Assembly (NCBI GenBank): GCA_036346275.1
Contig: CM070713.1
Location: forward strand, 59,949,567 to 60,013,566
Source: Otatea glauca
Taxonomy: Eukaryota > Streptophyta > Magnoliopsida > Poales > Poaceae
Direction of reading: 5' to 3'
DNA length: 64,000 nt
Positions 1-12,500 of this stretch are shown here, piece by piece. Position numbers and translations under genes: made by a program. How positions within the stretch are numbered: position 1 is the first letter of the stretch; each line of letters starts with the position of its first letter. The notes under the pieces were generated by a model that ran no database searches, was not told the origin of the DNA, and was given only the letters and a program-made list of their open reading frames with translations.

Positions 1-2230
1 GTATTAGTACAGCCAAAGATAATATCATCAACATATATTTGACAAATCATTAATGTTCTATTGATATCTTTTAAAAACAATGTTGGATCAACCTTTCCAG
101 TTTTGAAGTCCTTATTGAGTAAAAAATCTCTAAGACGCTCATACCAAGCTCTAGGAGCTTGTTTTAGACCATAGAGTGCCAGATAATTTATACACGTGGT
201 TTGGCAAATTTGGGTCTTCAAAACCAGGTGGTTGTTCAACATAGACAGTTTCATCAATGAATCCATTTAGAAATGCACTTTTTACATCCATTTGAAATAG
301 AGTGATATTAAAATGAGCAGCAAAGGCAAGAAAAAACCGAATAGCTTCAAGACGAGCCACTGGGACATAAGTCTCTCCATAGTCCAGTCCTTCTATTTGA
401 GTAAATCCTTGAGCTACAAGTCTGGCTTTATTCCTTATCACCACTCCATTTTCATCTTGCTTATTTCTGAATACCCATTTTGTACTAATAACATTATGAT
501 CCTTTGGGCGATTTGTTAAACTCCAGACTTTGTTCCTTTTAAAATTGTTAAGTTCTTCTTCCATAGCAATTATCCAATCAGCATCTTCTAGCGCTTCTTC
601 CACTGATTTAGGCTCAATACACGAGACAAAAGAGTAATGTTCACAAAAAGAAGCTTGTCTAGAACGAGTTTGAACACCCTTACTAAATTCACCAATGATT
701 TGATCTGAGGGATGGTCCTTTGTAATGGTATGATGGCTTTTGATGGGAACTCGACGATCTTGTTCTTTTTCATCTTCTTCTTCCTCTTGAGTTCCATCAT
801 GAGGCACCATTGATTAAGTGGGGAGTTCATCCTTGTCTTCCTTTGGTCGAATATCACCCACTTCCATCTTCTTCATTGCTTGTGCCAAGCCATCATCTCC
901 TACATCATCTAAATTCTCATGCTCACCTTGAGAGCCATTAGATTCATCAAACTTTACATCATAAGTTTCTTCTACCAGTCCAGTGGTATTATTAAAGACT
1001 CTATATGCTTTGGATTTAGAGGAATAGCCTAGCATGAAGCCAGAGTCACATCTAGTTTGAAATTTCCCCAAATGAGTTCTCTTTTTATAGATATAAACTT
1101 TACAACCAAACACACGAAAATATGATACATTTGGTCTCCTTCCTACCAAAAGTTCATAAGGAGTTTTCTTAAGCAGTCTATGAAGATAAAGTCTATTTAC
1201 AGCATGACAAGCAGAATTGATTGCTTCAGCCCAAAAGGCATCAGCGGTTTCATATTCATCTAGCATAGATCTAGCCATTTCAATCAAGGTTCGATTTTTC
1301 CTTTCAACAATACCATTTTGTTGAGGAGTATAAGTAGCGAGAGTTCATGCTTAATCCCTAATTCATCACGAGATTCAATGATATTTGTGTTAACGAACTC
1401 AGATCCATTGTCACTTCTTATTTTCTTGATGGGACAATCAAATTCATTTTGAGCCCTTTTTGCAAAAGTTTTGAAGATTTTTCCAACTTCACTTTTGTTT
1501 GGCAAAAAGAATACCCAAGTGAATCTGGAAAAATCATCAACAATTACTAAACAATAAGAGTTACCACCAATGCTGGCATATGAGGTGGGACCAAACACAT
1601 CCATATGCAGAAGCTCAAGTGGTCTAGTGGTTGACATGATACTTTTAATTGGATGAGAATTAGCTACTTGTTTGCCTGCTTGACAAGCACTACATAGCTT
1701 ATTCTTTTCAAATTTGACATCTTTCAAACCCACCACAAGCTCATTTTTGAAAAGCTTCTTTAGATTAGACATACCTACATGCCCCAGACGCCTATGCCAA
1801 AGCCATCCGAGGGAGACTTTAGCTAGCAGGCAGGTTGAGATACATGAGGAGTTAGATTTGAAATCTACTAAATAGAGATTTTGAAATCTGAATCCTTTGA
1901 ATATAAGATTTTCATTTTTATCAAATACAGTTACCCATCAGAAGTGAAGTTACAATGAAATCCAAGATCACATAATTGAGCAACAGACAATAAATTGAAG
2001 TTTAAGGAATCAACGAGAAGAACATTGTCAATAGAGTGATCATTTGATATGGCAATCTTACCAAGACCTTTTACCTTTTTTTGCTGTTGTCTCCAAAGGT
2101 GATTTTGTGACTTGGATCACTTTCTCCTTCAATTGAAGTGAACATTCTTGAGGTACCGATCATGTGTTGAGTGCAGCCACTGTCAATGACCCAATGTCTG
2201 CCTCCACTCTTATAATTTACCTACAAGTTC
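1..2230 (-). pseudogene. copia pol region: protease, integrase, reverse transcriptase (5' part), broken
   Basis: The protease motif DSGCTQHM is near 2190-2165. A gag-preintegrase segment with a Cys-x2-Cys pair lies near 1705. The integrase core shows LHMDVFGP (near 1600) and RSDNGSEF (near 1405), followed by a frameshift close to 1290 where the catalytic Glu would be expected. The RT domain runs from about 570 and shows KARLVAQGFTQ, QMDVKSAFLNG and, across a frameshift near 190, the catalytic YVDD motif at 24-35. The frame also breaks near 812. RNase H lies beyond the window. Confidence 0.9.
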
Positions 2231-2422
2231 ATCTCTTCACTTTACGTACCCAAATACTTTTGGGTCCTTTGATGTTAGTTACATCCATCTTAGGTTTGAA
2301 AGGATTTGTCAACATGGCCTTAGGTACCCAGACAGCTTTAAGCTTCTTATTTAAATTTGAGGGACCTATATATTTCACATTTGTTTTGCCCCTGAAATCT
2401 TTAAATAGCATGTAATGGGCAT

Positions 2423-4322
2423 CTACCATGCAATCCCTTTTGGCATGAGAAACATTTGCAAGATAGCAATTTTTGGATTCATGGTTTGATTTATGACAAT
2501 AATAACAATGAGTGTTTTTCTTGACAAAAACTTGTGTAACGTGACCTGACCCATTTTTATTTGGCGAGCTGATGGGTTTGTACCCCAAGCCCTTTTTGCC
2601 CAAGTTTGGTCTTTGTTCAACAAGAATTTTGTCGAAGAGTAGCACTTCCCAGAAAACATTTTTCTAAGCCTTTATCAAATGTGGCTATCTGAGCTTTTAG
2701 ATCTTTATTTTCAACTTCAAGCTTCTTAACACAAGAAGCATATTTGCAATTTTCTTTGCAAGCATCAGAAGAGCCACAAGTTAAGAATGAAGAGCCACTT
2801 GAGACACATGTATTACTTGAAGAGACATGACTGGATCTGTTAGACATCATTTCTTTTTCAATTTCTAGTTCACATTAGTTGATTTGCAAGTCTTAATAAT
2901 TCTTAACAAGCAAAGCATGACTTGCAACTAGGTCATCATGAATTTGTACAGACTTTTTATGTTCATGCATAAGGTTTTCATACTTGTCTGTAAGCATCCT
3001 TTGATCATTAAGCAAGCTAGAGATAGTCTTCTTAAGAGTTCTAGTTGAATTTGTTTTATCATGCAAGGCATTATTTAGTTCTTCAACTAGTTCTACTAAC
3101 TCATCATAAGAAGGAGAGTCACTCACTTTTTCCTCATCTGATCTTGCCATAAGACAGAGAGGGAATAAAGGTGGCGGTGGAGTTGACTCATCTAGAGCGA
3201 GTCCAGCTAGCCCCTTTGACTTCGAATTTTCTTCTTCTGAGGATGAGTCTTCACTTTCACTTTCATCATCAGTAACCCATTCTCCTATGTGAGCTTCTCC
3301 TTTTCCTTTCTTCATAAATCTCTTAGAGTAGCTCTTCTTGAAAAATTTCTTCTTTGATTTTTCATGAGTCTTTTCTTCATCCTCATCATCCTTATTCTTG
3401 TATTTGCTCTTCTTCTGGATTTTGTTGGGACACCGAGCAGCTATGTGTCCTTTTTCATTGCAATCAAAACATACAACATTAGAAAAAGATTTTTTTTTGA
3501 GTAAGAGTTTGACCTTTCTCTGTCTTTGAAGTTGACCCTTCTCATGAGTTTGTTTGCTCTTCTCATGAGTAGAGCTAATTTCTTCACGTCTTCATCTTCA
3601 TCTTCACTTGACTCATCATCATCTTCTTCAGATGAGCCTTGAACAACTTCTTTGGCCTTTAATGCGATGGATTTCTTTCTTGGAGCATCTTCATCACCAG
3701 TGAGCTCATGAGCGATATCTTGCCCGATGGTTCGGTTGGAGTGAGCCTTTGAGATCACCACTGTTGGATGGATAAGTGATCAAGCTGTGATATGATCGTG
3801 GAAGCACTCTAATCATCTTCTGCATACTTCAACATCTGAAATTTTAGTTCCTAGGCCTTTTAGTTCATTTACAATAGGATTTAGCCTAGAGAACATATCA
3901 TTTGCATTTTCTTGAGGAAGCATTTTGAATTGATCAAATTTTTCCCTAACAACATAGTATTTTTCTTCTTTTACATCGGAGGTACCTTCATGAATTTCTT
4001 GTAATGTTGTCCATATATCATATGCAGAATTAAGATTACTTACTCTATCAAAGACTTCTAAGCTAAGACAAGAAAATATGGCGTTTCTAGCTTGGGCATC
4101 ATATTGCATATTTTGAATTTCACCCGGAGTGGGTTCTCCATATGCAGATTGCCCTTCAGGTATGACACGAGGAGGCATAGGCTTCTCTGTAACCCTCCAC
4201 ACATCATACCCAACAGCTTCTAAATAGCATCTCATCCTAATTTTCCAATAAGCATAGTTTGTGCCATCAAAAATAGGTACTCTACCAATACTAACAGTTG
4301 CAGAACCATTTCCCTCAGCCAT
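2423..4322 (-). pseudogene. copia gag region (capsid-like domain, CCHC knuckle, coiled-coil tail), broken
   Basis: The frame opens at 4322 with an N-terminal 'FDGTNYAYWKIRMRCYL' segment typical of copia gag. A capsid-like domain runs to about 3813, where a stop or frameshift breaks it. An acidic linker follows (3761-3600). The CCHC knuckle is near 3475-3425 and reads CFDCNEKGHIAARC. After it comes an acidic Ser/Glu stretch and a coiled-coil region (3315-2893). A second cysteine/histidine cluster, HCYYCHKSNHESKNC, lies near 2530-2480. Several frame changes mean no full protein can be made. In the family this protein forms the virus-like particle in the cytoplasm. Confidence 0.82.
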
Positions 4323-4358
4323 TTACCAAAGCTAGTTAAGCTAAACAAGGTAAACCCT

Positions 4359-4369
4359 GCTCTGATACA
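4359..4369 (-). other. Primer-binding site (initiator tRNA-Met type)
   Basis: Just inside the LTR, the - strand reads TGTATCAGAGC. This matches the usual plant copia site TGGTATCAGAGC with one G missing. It fixes the 5' LTR boundary and the element's orientation. Confidence 0.8.
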
Positions 4370-4371
4370 CT

Positions 4372-6205
4372 TGAAGGATCGATATGGCCTAGACGGGGGT
4401 GAATAGGCAATTTTACAGATTCTAGCAAATTTAATCAACTAAACTTATTTTATCGAGAGAAACTTATAGCAAGAATAAAGCAGAGTTCAAGCAAGTAAAA
4501 ATAACAGCGAAAGCGATAAAAGAAATGATACAGGAGAGACAAAGATTTATCCCGTGGTTGGAGCACTCTAATCCACGTTGAAGCACTTCTTTGAAGTTCA
4601 CTTCTCCAAAGCTAGTCGCAGATAGCTTTGGTGTTCACTCAGGTAACTCTTTCACTTCTCCAGTGAGGTGAGTTCCAAACCTCTCACAAACACAGTTGCC
4701 TTCCACAAGCACCTTTGGACAGGTCACACTGTTTAACTTCCTCCAAGCTGTCTAGGATCACCAAGATCCAAGAGTAATAAACTTTGCACAAGTTCTGTCT
4801 CTTGATTCCCTTTGCAAATCACACAACTAGACACTGACTTGGAGCTTACACACTTAGGGATGTATGAAGATTTTTGTGTGGACAATGAAGCACAGACTCC
4901 TCTTTCAGAATGAGAACTATATGTCAATGACAAAGAGTAAGGAGTTCATCTGTCTCTGGTAGATGGCTTAGGAAATGCTTATATAGCCATTTTGGATGAA
5001 AATAGCCGTTACACCTGCTACAGTAGCCGTTGGACGTGTCAGATGTCAGAAACAACAGAAATACACACGTACAACGGACTATGTATCAGTGCTTAGCGAT
5101 ACTGGATATGTGTATGTCGGACCAAATTTCAGAGTTCACGACGGACCAAATATTTTGGTCCGTAGTACATGGGTTGATCAAGGAGATGGTCTGGCATACA
5201 ACTGAGAGAGATATATGAGTATCAGACTAAATGGCTTGGTCCGTTACACATGACTTTCAAAAGATTTTGCTTAGGCATAGAGACCCATGAACGTCGGACC
5301 AATATTTTGGTCCGTCATACATGGCCAAAGCAAGATATTTGCCAGGAATAGAGACATATGTACTTCGGACCAAAAATTTTGGTCCATTATGCATGGACTT
5401 CATAGAAGATTGGTTTTGGCAAGAAGACACATGTACTTCGGACCAAATTTTTTTGGTCCGTTATACATGGACTTCACAGAAGATTGGTTTTGGCAAAAAA
5501 GACACATGTACTTCGGACCAAATTTTTGGTCCGTTATACATGGACTTCACAGAAGATTGAGAATACTTGTTTTAGGTTTCGATTAAAAGGTACATCAAAG
5601 ATTTAGTCCGGCCAAAAACTTATACACTGAAAGGGATGCCAGACCAAATTTTTGGTCTGCTGAGGATAGGAAACCTAATACATCTTTGGTCCGATACTGA
5701 GGAGTGAATAATACATATATGCTGGACCAAAATATTTGGTCCGTCATACATGGGTAGACTTTTGACTAAGAAGATTTTAAAGGAATGTTTGACCAAGAAT
5801 ATGTGGATATGGATGTGAGTATATTCTAATCTGAAAATCAGATACGCAAGAAAGGAGTTTTGACAAAGAATAGATTCAAGGTTTGCAACGGACTAAAGAA
5901 TATGGATAGGTAAAGATTGGTCCATTGAACTGATAGGTATAGTTTTTAGAAGGGTAAAGACCAAGTGTCTTTTGTTCCAAGTGATCTGGTTTTGCTTTTG
6001 CCTAACAAACTATTTCCTTGTGCAAAGTCCCTCTTTTTGGACAAGATATAAAATATAAACTAAAAGCCTTAATCTTATTGTACCAGCTTATTTCATCAAA
6101 GGTTCCAGCTCACTTATCTTCAAGCTTTGAATATTACTAACTTAGTCATCAATACTAAAACCATGATAATATAAAAATAAATTGAGGGGTGCCTAGATGC
6201 TATCA
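4372..6205 (-). repeat. 5' LTR of the SIRE-like copia element
   Basis: On the - strand the LTR starts TGATAGCATCTAGGC and ends GATCCTTCA, the same termini as the solo LTR at 15150-17162, and it keeps the TG...CA rule. The end adjoining the primer site carries a CACCCCC-rich stretch that the gag-only element at 21062 also has near its LTR end. The middle (about 5100-5750) is an array of short palindromes. The flanking 5 bases at 6206-6210 (AGAAG) should recur beyond the missing 3' LTR. Confidence 0.88.
5142..5742. repeat. Array of short palindromes (GGACCAAA...TTTGGTCC) inside the copia LTR
   Basis: At least six near-perfect palindromes of 19-24 bp occur at about 5142, 5295, 5367, 5439, 5514 and 5724. 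Each has arms GGACCAAA/TTTGGTCC around an A/T centre. Between about 5360 and 5560 they lie in tandem units of about 74 bp that share ACATGGACTTCACAGAAGAT-type spacers. Diverged single arms continue to about 5910. The LTR at 15150-17162 has the same motif in a different arrangement. Confidence 0.85.
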
Positions 6206-8298
6206 AGAAGCCCCCTCTTGCCCCTGCCAACATCTGGCACTCACCAACTAGCGAAGCTAATAATGAGACGCACAAATTATTTAGCCAGGTCGTATCCATA
6301 TAGACTTGTGGTTGTACGGTAGTGCTCGGTCCATGGTAACACACGCTTCGGTCCTTAATTGACTAGGGCGGGACATTCACATACCAAGGTCTCGTGCTTT
6401 CTGCACCCGCCAAACATCCATCCGCCTTGGTCTAAATCATTTCCACTTTATTTTACTTAAATCACAGCAGCAACACCAATTGCCGCGATTTCACAAATAA
6501 GTTTAAACAATATTTGAAATGATTCCCATAATGGCACAATACCGAAACGCTTAAGCTGGAGTAAGCAATTCTACCGTTCCATGCTAATCTACTGGTATCA
6601 CCAAATAAAATAGCTAGTATATATCATCTAGGGTGTCAAAGGTTCTACATGATCAATACCAATGAGGGTATAATAAACTGGAATTTAACTAAACTATAGG
6701 ACTACATTTAAAGTACTTTGCATAAAAGTATGCATGCATAATTTAAAAACAACATAACATTTTTATAAAATTTGGGTTCAACATGTTCAAGGAAGACTTG
6801 CCTTCGTTGCTTCCTGCTGGATCTACCTCTGACTGTTGATTTGCTTGAGCTTCGACTGCGTCGTCTACACGCGAAACGAGAGCAAATAAATAAAATAAAT
6901 TAAAAAAATTAAAAATTGAAAATAATGGTACTGGAAGATAGATCTTGAATTTTGATGAATTTAGAAATTTGAATCACTCGAATCGGAGCTCGAACGAAGG
7001 AGAACGGGCTCCTCGAAGATTCCCAGATCAGAAAATCAGAGAGGCTGACACGTGGCAACACGTGATTGGTTGGATTTTCGGGATTTTCTGGAAAAGAATA
7101 AAAAGAAAAAGAATTTGGCTGACGAGCGGGACCCACGAGTCAGAGACTCGGTCCACGGTGAACTGCGTCCACCGAGAGGAGCAAGGGTGATGCGGCAGAT
7201 TGGCTGACGGGGATGCCACGCGGCGGGTTAGGGCAAACGTGGCGGCCGACGCGACGCTAACGCGGCTGCCACGCGGACAGGTGATGCGGCACGGCACGGG
7301 AGCCGAGGCGGCGCCGACGCGCGCGCGAGGCGAGGCGACGCGGATGCATCCCAGCCGTCCACGCGACGTGCATCCAACGGCCAAGGCGGATCGACGGCTG
7401 AGACGCGACGGAGGGCGTGGCGCGATCGGATGCGCACGCGGAATATCGGATGGCCACGGTTCATCGACGAAGAGCTACGGCGCGGCACGCCGGAGGCGGA
7501 GAAGTCGCAGCGACCGAGGGAGAAAAATGCGTCGAGGCGGCGTCGGGTTAGGGGCAAAAGAAAGAGGGCGGCGCGGCGCAACCAATGGGACCATCGGATG
7601 AGGCGGAGACTCACCGGAGGCGGCGAGCGGCGACGAAGAAACGCTCGGGCACGGCGGTGCAAAATAAAAGCTCGGGGCGGCGCTAAGGCGGCGAATCTCG
7701 GGAAACAAGAAAGGGGAACGGGCGCGGCGCTTTAAATAGGCACGGACGCCGAGAGTTCGGCGCGGATACGGCACGGCGGGCGCGGAAAATGCGGCGACGG
7801 TTGCGGAGATAGAGTCCGGCGCGGAGGCGGATAGGGTTTCGGCGGCGGCGCTGGCGGGCGACGCGGCCGATCCGGCCGTCCACGTGGCGCGCATCGGACG
7901 GCCGCGGTGCACGGATCGGCTGGGCCGACGCGAGGAACGGCCGAGCGAGCGGGCGGGCGGAAAGAGGAATGGGCCGACAGATGGATTCAGCCCGAAAAGG
8001 GTTTTGGAAATAAAAACATTTTCTGAGTTAAAGAAATTCCAGAAATTCAAATAAAAGCAATTAAATACAAATAATTATCTAATAAATTCAGAAAAAATCT
8101 CAAAAAATACAGAAAAATTCCTTGCAGCATAATGAAGCCAACTAAAACTGAAAATATTTTGTTTGATGGATAGATTAGTTAAATTAAATCCTTTTATAAA
8201 TAGAAAAATCATATTAAGCTGAAATTAATTCAAGAAAAATGCAAATGGTGAATTTTCAAATTTAAACATTCTAAAATCCAAAATTTTGGAATGTTACA
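6206..8298 (-). mobile_element. Ty3/gypsy LTR (Tekay/Del-like), partial, interrupted by the copia element
   Basis: Read on the - strand, the LTR starts at 8298 with TGTAACATTCCAAAATTTTGG. It has an AT-rich first 300 bases, a very GC-rich middle (about 7960-7180) with a TATA-like TATTTAAA at 7738-7731, and an AT-rich tail that stops abruptly at 6206 where the copia LTR begins. Large LTRs opening TGTAAC and carrying a GC-rich transcribed part are typical of grass Tekay/Del gypsy elements (family knowledge). The long GC-rich open frames at 7030-8050 are by-products of composition, not genes. A diverged relative is at 34560-35345. Confidence 0.7.
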
Positions 8299-8684
8299 CT
8301 AAGGATATAACATACACATTGTATATGAGACCAATTGATGACAAGAAGATTACAACGTTCTCACAGTATCTCAAAGTGAGTCAATCCAACTCCATATTCT
8401 CCTACATGTGTCCATATTATTGATTTGATATCTTCATATCTATGACCTGTGAAATATGGTCATCAATCAATACATATGCTAGTGTATTCATATATGTCCT
8501 CATATGTTTATCGAGTAATGATCACTTTAGAATAATCATCACAACGTCATATATAGAGTTTCACAAAAATGTCACATACTTGCTAATAAATATTAATGAC
8601 AATATTTAAGGAACAAAATAATTAATCATGAACATAAGAAAATATAATCATCTCTATGATTGCTTTTGGAACATATCTCCAACA
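8299..8684 (-). mobile_element. LTR fragment of an Angela/BARE-like copia element
   Basis: On the - strand this starts TGTTGGAGATATGTTCCAAA and continues AGCAATCAT..., close to the known start of wheat and barley Angela/BARE/WIS LTRs (TGTTGGAAATATGCCCTAGA, from memory). It ends at 8299 where the gypsy LTR begins, so the gypsy element probably inserted into it. Confidence 0.6.
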
Positions 8685-9496
8685 ATCTCAACAAAACTCA
8701 AAAAGAAATCAACACAATTACGCTTGTAATGCTGCTCACTATAAAATATTAACATGACCAAGTATCCATCACGAATCCACTTGTAATTTCTGCTACTTAC
8801 AAAAGGAAGTTGATGAATGGAGCATTAGTCTGTCATCCTCCCCTTTCTCGTAGAAAAATCAGGTTGACATGTGGGCTATGACACTAACTGTTCACCAATC
8901 CTCTTTCACGACATACTTCCCATCCTCTTCTCTCCCCACATCCTTCGCCCTAGCCTGAGCCCCAATCTCCTCCTCATGTGGCTCCTCTCATCCACCTCTC
9001 ACCGCCGCCTCACCCTGCCCGGAGAGTGGATGTCCCCATCGTGTGTGCCCCTGCCATCACTTACTGCGTCCGTGCCACCCTACCACAGCAAATTGATCCT
9101 AGGAACTCAACGGAGGGTGTCTCTTCCCCCGGGTGCCGCCGTCCTCTCTCACCGCCTCCATTTTCATTGTCGACCTTAATGTCCTCCACTTCCCCGGTGG
9201 TAGGGGCAGGTGCGGTGGAGGCGATTATGCGATGAGTGCTCAAGACACACCCAACGGAGGAGCCGGAGAAGATGCTACGTTGACATGTGCATCTTGCTTG
9301 ATCCCCAATTTCCTCGCTCAATTCCCATCTCTACAGTGAATAGTATCCTATTTTCTATGAACCTCTAACCGAATCCTAAAATCCATCTTCTAAAAAAATT
9401 CCTGAAAACAACTCACCATGGAACCACCTTATCCCATTCCAATTCACCTAGTTGTTCCTTTGTCCAAGACTACTCCAATAATCCACGTCGTTTCTA
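8685..9496. other. Unassigned intergenic DNA
   Basis: The stretch 8685-8850 is AT-rich and probably borders the Angela-like LTR. 8860-9340 is C-rich with short open frames on both strands (85-102 codons) that overlap one another and show no recognisable domain. No gene is called. Confidence 0.5.
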
Positions 9497-9504
9497 CCTC
9501 CATA

Positions 9505-12500
9505 CAAGGTTTACATTACTGAATTGCCCTAGAAAATTGGTAGTGGATCGGCACCGATTTTCGTACAAAATCACTCAAAAATCTCTAGAAACCGAATGAA
9601 ACTGAATTTCAAAACGATTTGAAATCCATGGTCAAACCAAACCAAAAAATTGATCGTTTCGCCTGATTATCGAACGATTTACGACAATTATCGATCGATT
9701 TTTGCAGAAAATCAGTAGACTAAAGAAATATTAGGAAAATGGAAAAATTGCAAAAAAATGCTGAAAAATTTGTAAAAACCCGGTAAAGGCCCAAAAAATC
9801 AGGAAAAACATTAAAAATGTATAAAAATATAGAAAGATAGGACAATTCTGGCATGATTTTTTGTACATTTTAAGACAATGTCAATCTGTAAAGTACACAT
9901 TTTGCAATAATAGCACAATTATGGAAATATATGGAAAAATCTGGAAAAATTTCGGCATGACCTTTGCTATATTTTAGATAATATCAAGTTGTAAAGTAGG
10001 CATTTAGCAATAATATCTCAACAAATAATATTTCATTCCAATACCATTCACAAATCTATGCAACAAGTCCACATTTCAATAGCATTCATTTCAATACCAT
10101 GGCATATGACATTTGAAATCAACATTTCTCATCGAAAATGAATGTTCATACTTGGCATAGCTTTGTCGTCCTTCTATTGTCATATATATACCTTGTTGGA
10201 CCTACATAAATGCTATGTTAGTAAAAAAAATCGAGTTACAATGAAATGAAACATTACTTTTGGGGCAACAAGTAGTATTATTGGGTGTACACTTGGTTGG
10301 CCATATTGTACTCCTCTGTGGACATCATCACTGATCCTCGTGTAGCTAGCAACTCCACCTTGTATTCGTGCCAGTTTGCCTCGTCTATGAACTAGTTGTT
10401 TGCCATCGAGAGATTTCTTTGCACTCTCAATCACAGATGTATGGTCAGGGAACTCTCCAATCTGCTTCAACATCAAATTAATCGTGTGGGCTACACAAGG
10501 CTACCATACGATGCTACAATACTTTCATGTGATAAGCCTGCATGCCTTCTTGCAGTTGGCACCATTGTGTGTGACAATCTACAGAACATTCCCCGGACCC
10601 ACCTCGTCGACCACTGAGGCAATTTTCTATGTCAACAAACAAAATTCAAACCTCCATTACATGATGCGTACATCAAATAGATTTCAACAGATAAGCAATG
10701 AAAGCAAGCACCTTGTGCAAGTACGAGGCATCTTGAGTTAGTCCCGTCGCATCTACGGACTTGGGAAGAACATGGTGCCATTGTAGTATATTATGAAGTG
10801 GATGATGCTCATGCGTGTTGGCTCAGTCCAAGAATCGTACATTATTGTTACGCCATACGTTATCCATTACAGCTTGAACTTAGCCATCTTCTCCCGTATG
10901 TCCGATTCGTTGGTGTCTAAATATTTCCCGTCCATGTCTCTACCAGTCGGAGTTGGGACACCCTTGTCTGCAAATAAAACATAAGATGAAAATATGAGCT
11001 ATTAATCAGTGTACAACTGGAGGGATTGTCTGCTAAACATAGGATAAAAATTTGAAAGCTCGCTTACCCTATTTTTGAGTTTCCCTCACGATGCTAACGA
11101 AGTAGGGATTGTCTTCTTTACTAGCTATGTGAAATTTTTTTGCCCAAGCTGAGCCAATCACCTGCTTCGCATCCCTACCATTCCGTGCCCAGTGTCAATC
11201 CTTGTTTGCACATGGTCATAGGCCGTATCAAGATTGTAATCGCCCATAGCTGATTTTTCCCATTGCAAGGAACTCTTAAAACATCCTCAGCAACACACCA
11301 CCACTCCCTCCTCTAGCCCCCCTAAAGGTGCTACTACCACCACCGTGCTCATACCTACTATCTGACCGACTGATAAATCCTCCACACTGGAGGCAGCCAT
11401 GGCATGCTGTAATTGGTCCTTCTTATTAGCATCACCCGTGTACTCTGAATATGCACTTCTTCTCGGTGGAGAATCCGTAGTCATGCTTCCTTTCTGAGCC
11501 TCTCATCCCTCTTTCCTTCTTATCCTTCATCTTGTCTAAATCGCGCTGAAAGTACTCGCGAAACTCCTTAGGAACTTGACCACAATGGACGACATTCTTA
11601 CTGCGCCCTGCCAAGTGGTCCTTCAGTCGGGTTGCACCTCCTCCTTTCTTCTCTTGGTGACAATACTTGCATCGAAATTCGGTCCCCATCTTGTCACCAT
11701 GCTCCCACACAACATCGCTCTCACCTGCCATCTGCTAATATAAAACAACAAGAAATCAGTAAGCATGCAGTTTACCTTACAAAAATATAATCAGTGCATA
11801 TTGTGTTTGAAGCAATTTTTGGCATGCTAACAAAAACATACCCTTAGCATTCTATAAACCTACCCGCCATAATGAAGAGATCCCAGCAAAATCCCAGGTA
11901 GGTACTTAGCAATTTTTTGTCACAAGCATCCTAAGTTCACTACATCTAATAAAAAATAAACAAACATCCTATGTCACAACCAAAACCCATCCTACCAAAA
12001 CATTCTAGGTTTACTACACAAAAAATGAATTTTTGTCAGTCAACCAAACATACTTAGCTAACATCACAACGATCAATTGTAGAAAATATACTATATCCTA
12101 GGTTTACTACATCTAATATCCCAGGTCACAAGCAATTTTTGCCAGCCAACCAAATATACTTAGCTAACATCAGAACAAGAACAAACATACTTAGCTATTG
12201 AAACCAGCTATGTAACTAGTTCCAAACTTCTCAACCTCAACAAAATATAACATCAGAGCAACAACACACATGTCGATTATCACTCAGTTTTACTCGATTG
12301 TCGATCGGTTTTAGTGAAGTATCGACCGATTTCAGCAGAAAATTGACAGAGCCATTATTCTCCCAAGTCTGCTCGATTTTCGGTAGTGAGGAGCGATTTT
12401 CAGCCTTTATCAAGTGATAATTGACATCATCGAACGAAAATCATGACATATCAAGCAATTTCTGATCTACAACCCTAGGAAATTGATAGTCAGAATCCCT

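Larger units (their letters stand above)
1..6205 (-). mobile_element. Ty1/copia (SIRE/Maximus-like) retrotransposon, 5' part, cut by the window edge
   Basis: Seen: reading the - strand, a 1.83-kb LTR (6205 to 4372) is followed by a primer-binding site, a gag-like reading frame, a CCHC knuckle, an aspartic protease motif, integrase and reverse transcriptase up to base 1. This is the copia order (protease, integrase, RT). The 3' LTR lies outside the window. The long acidic and coiled-coil extension of gag after the zinc knuckle resembles the SIRE/Maximus lineage (inference). Frameshifts and stops in gag, integrase and RT make it non-autonomous. It sits inside a gypsy LTR whose sequence resumes at 6206. 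A solo LTR of the same family is at 15150-17162. Confidence 0.9.

Noticed and set aside
5142..5742. Regularly spaced repeats that could suggest a CRISPR array
   Set aside because: The units are palindromes inside an LTR with similar, not unique, spacers, in a plant genome; no cas genes.
7028..8050. Long Arg/Pro/Ser-rich open frames on both strands
   Set aside because: All frames of the GC-rich gypsy LTR lack stops; no domain, and the same layout recurs in the related LTR at 34.6-35.3 kb.
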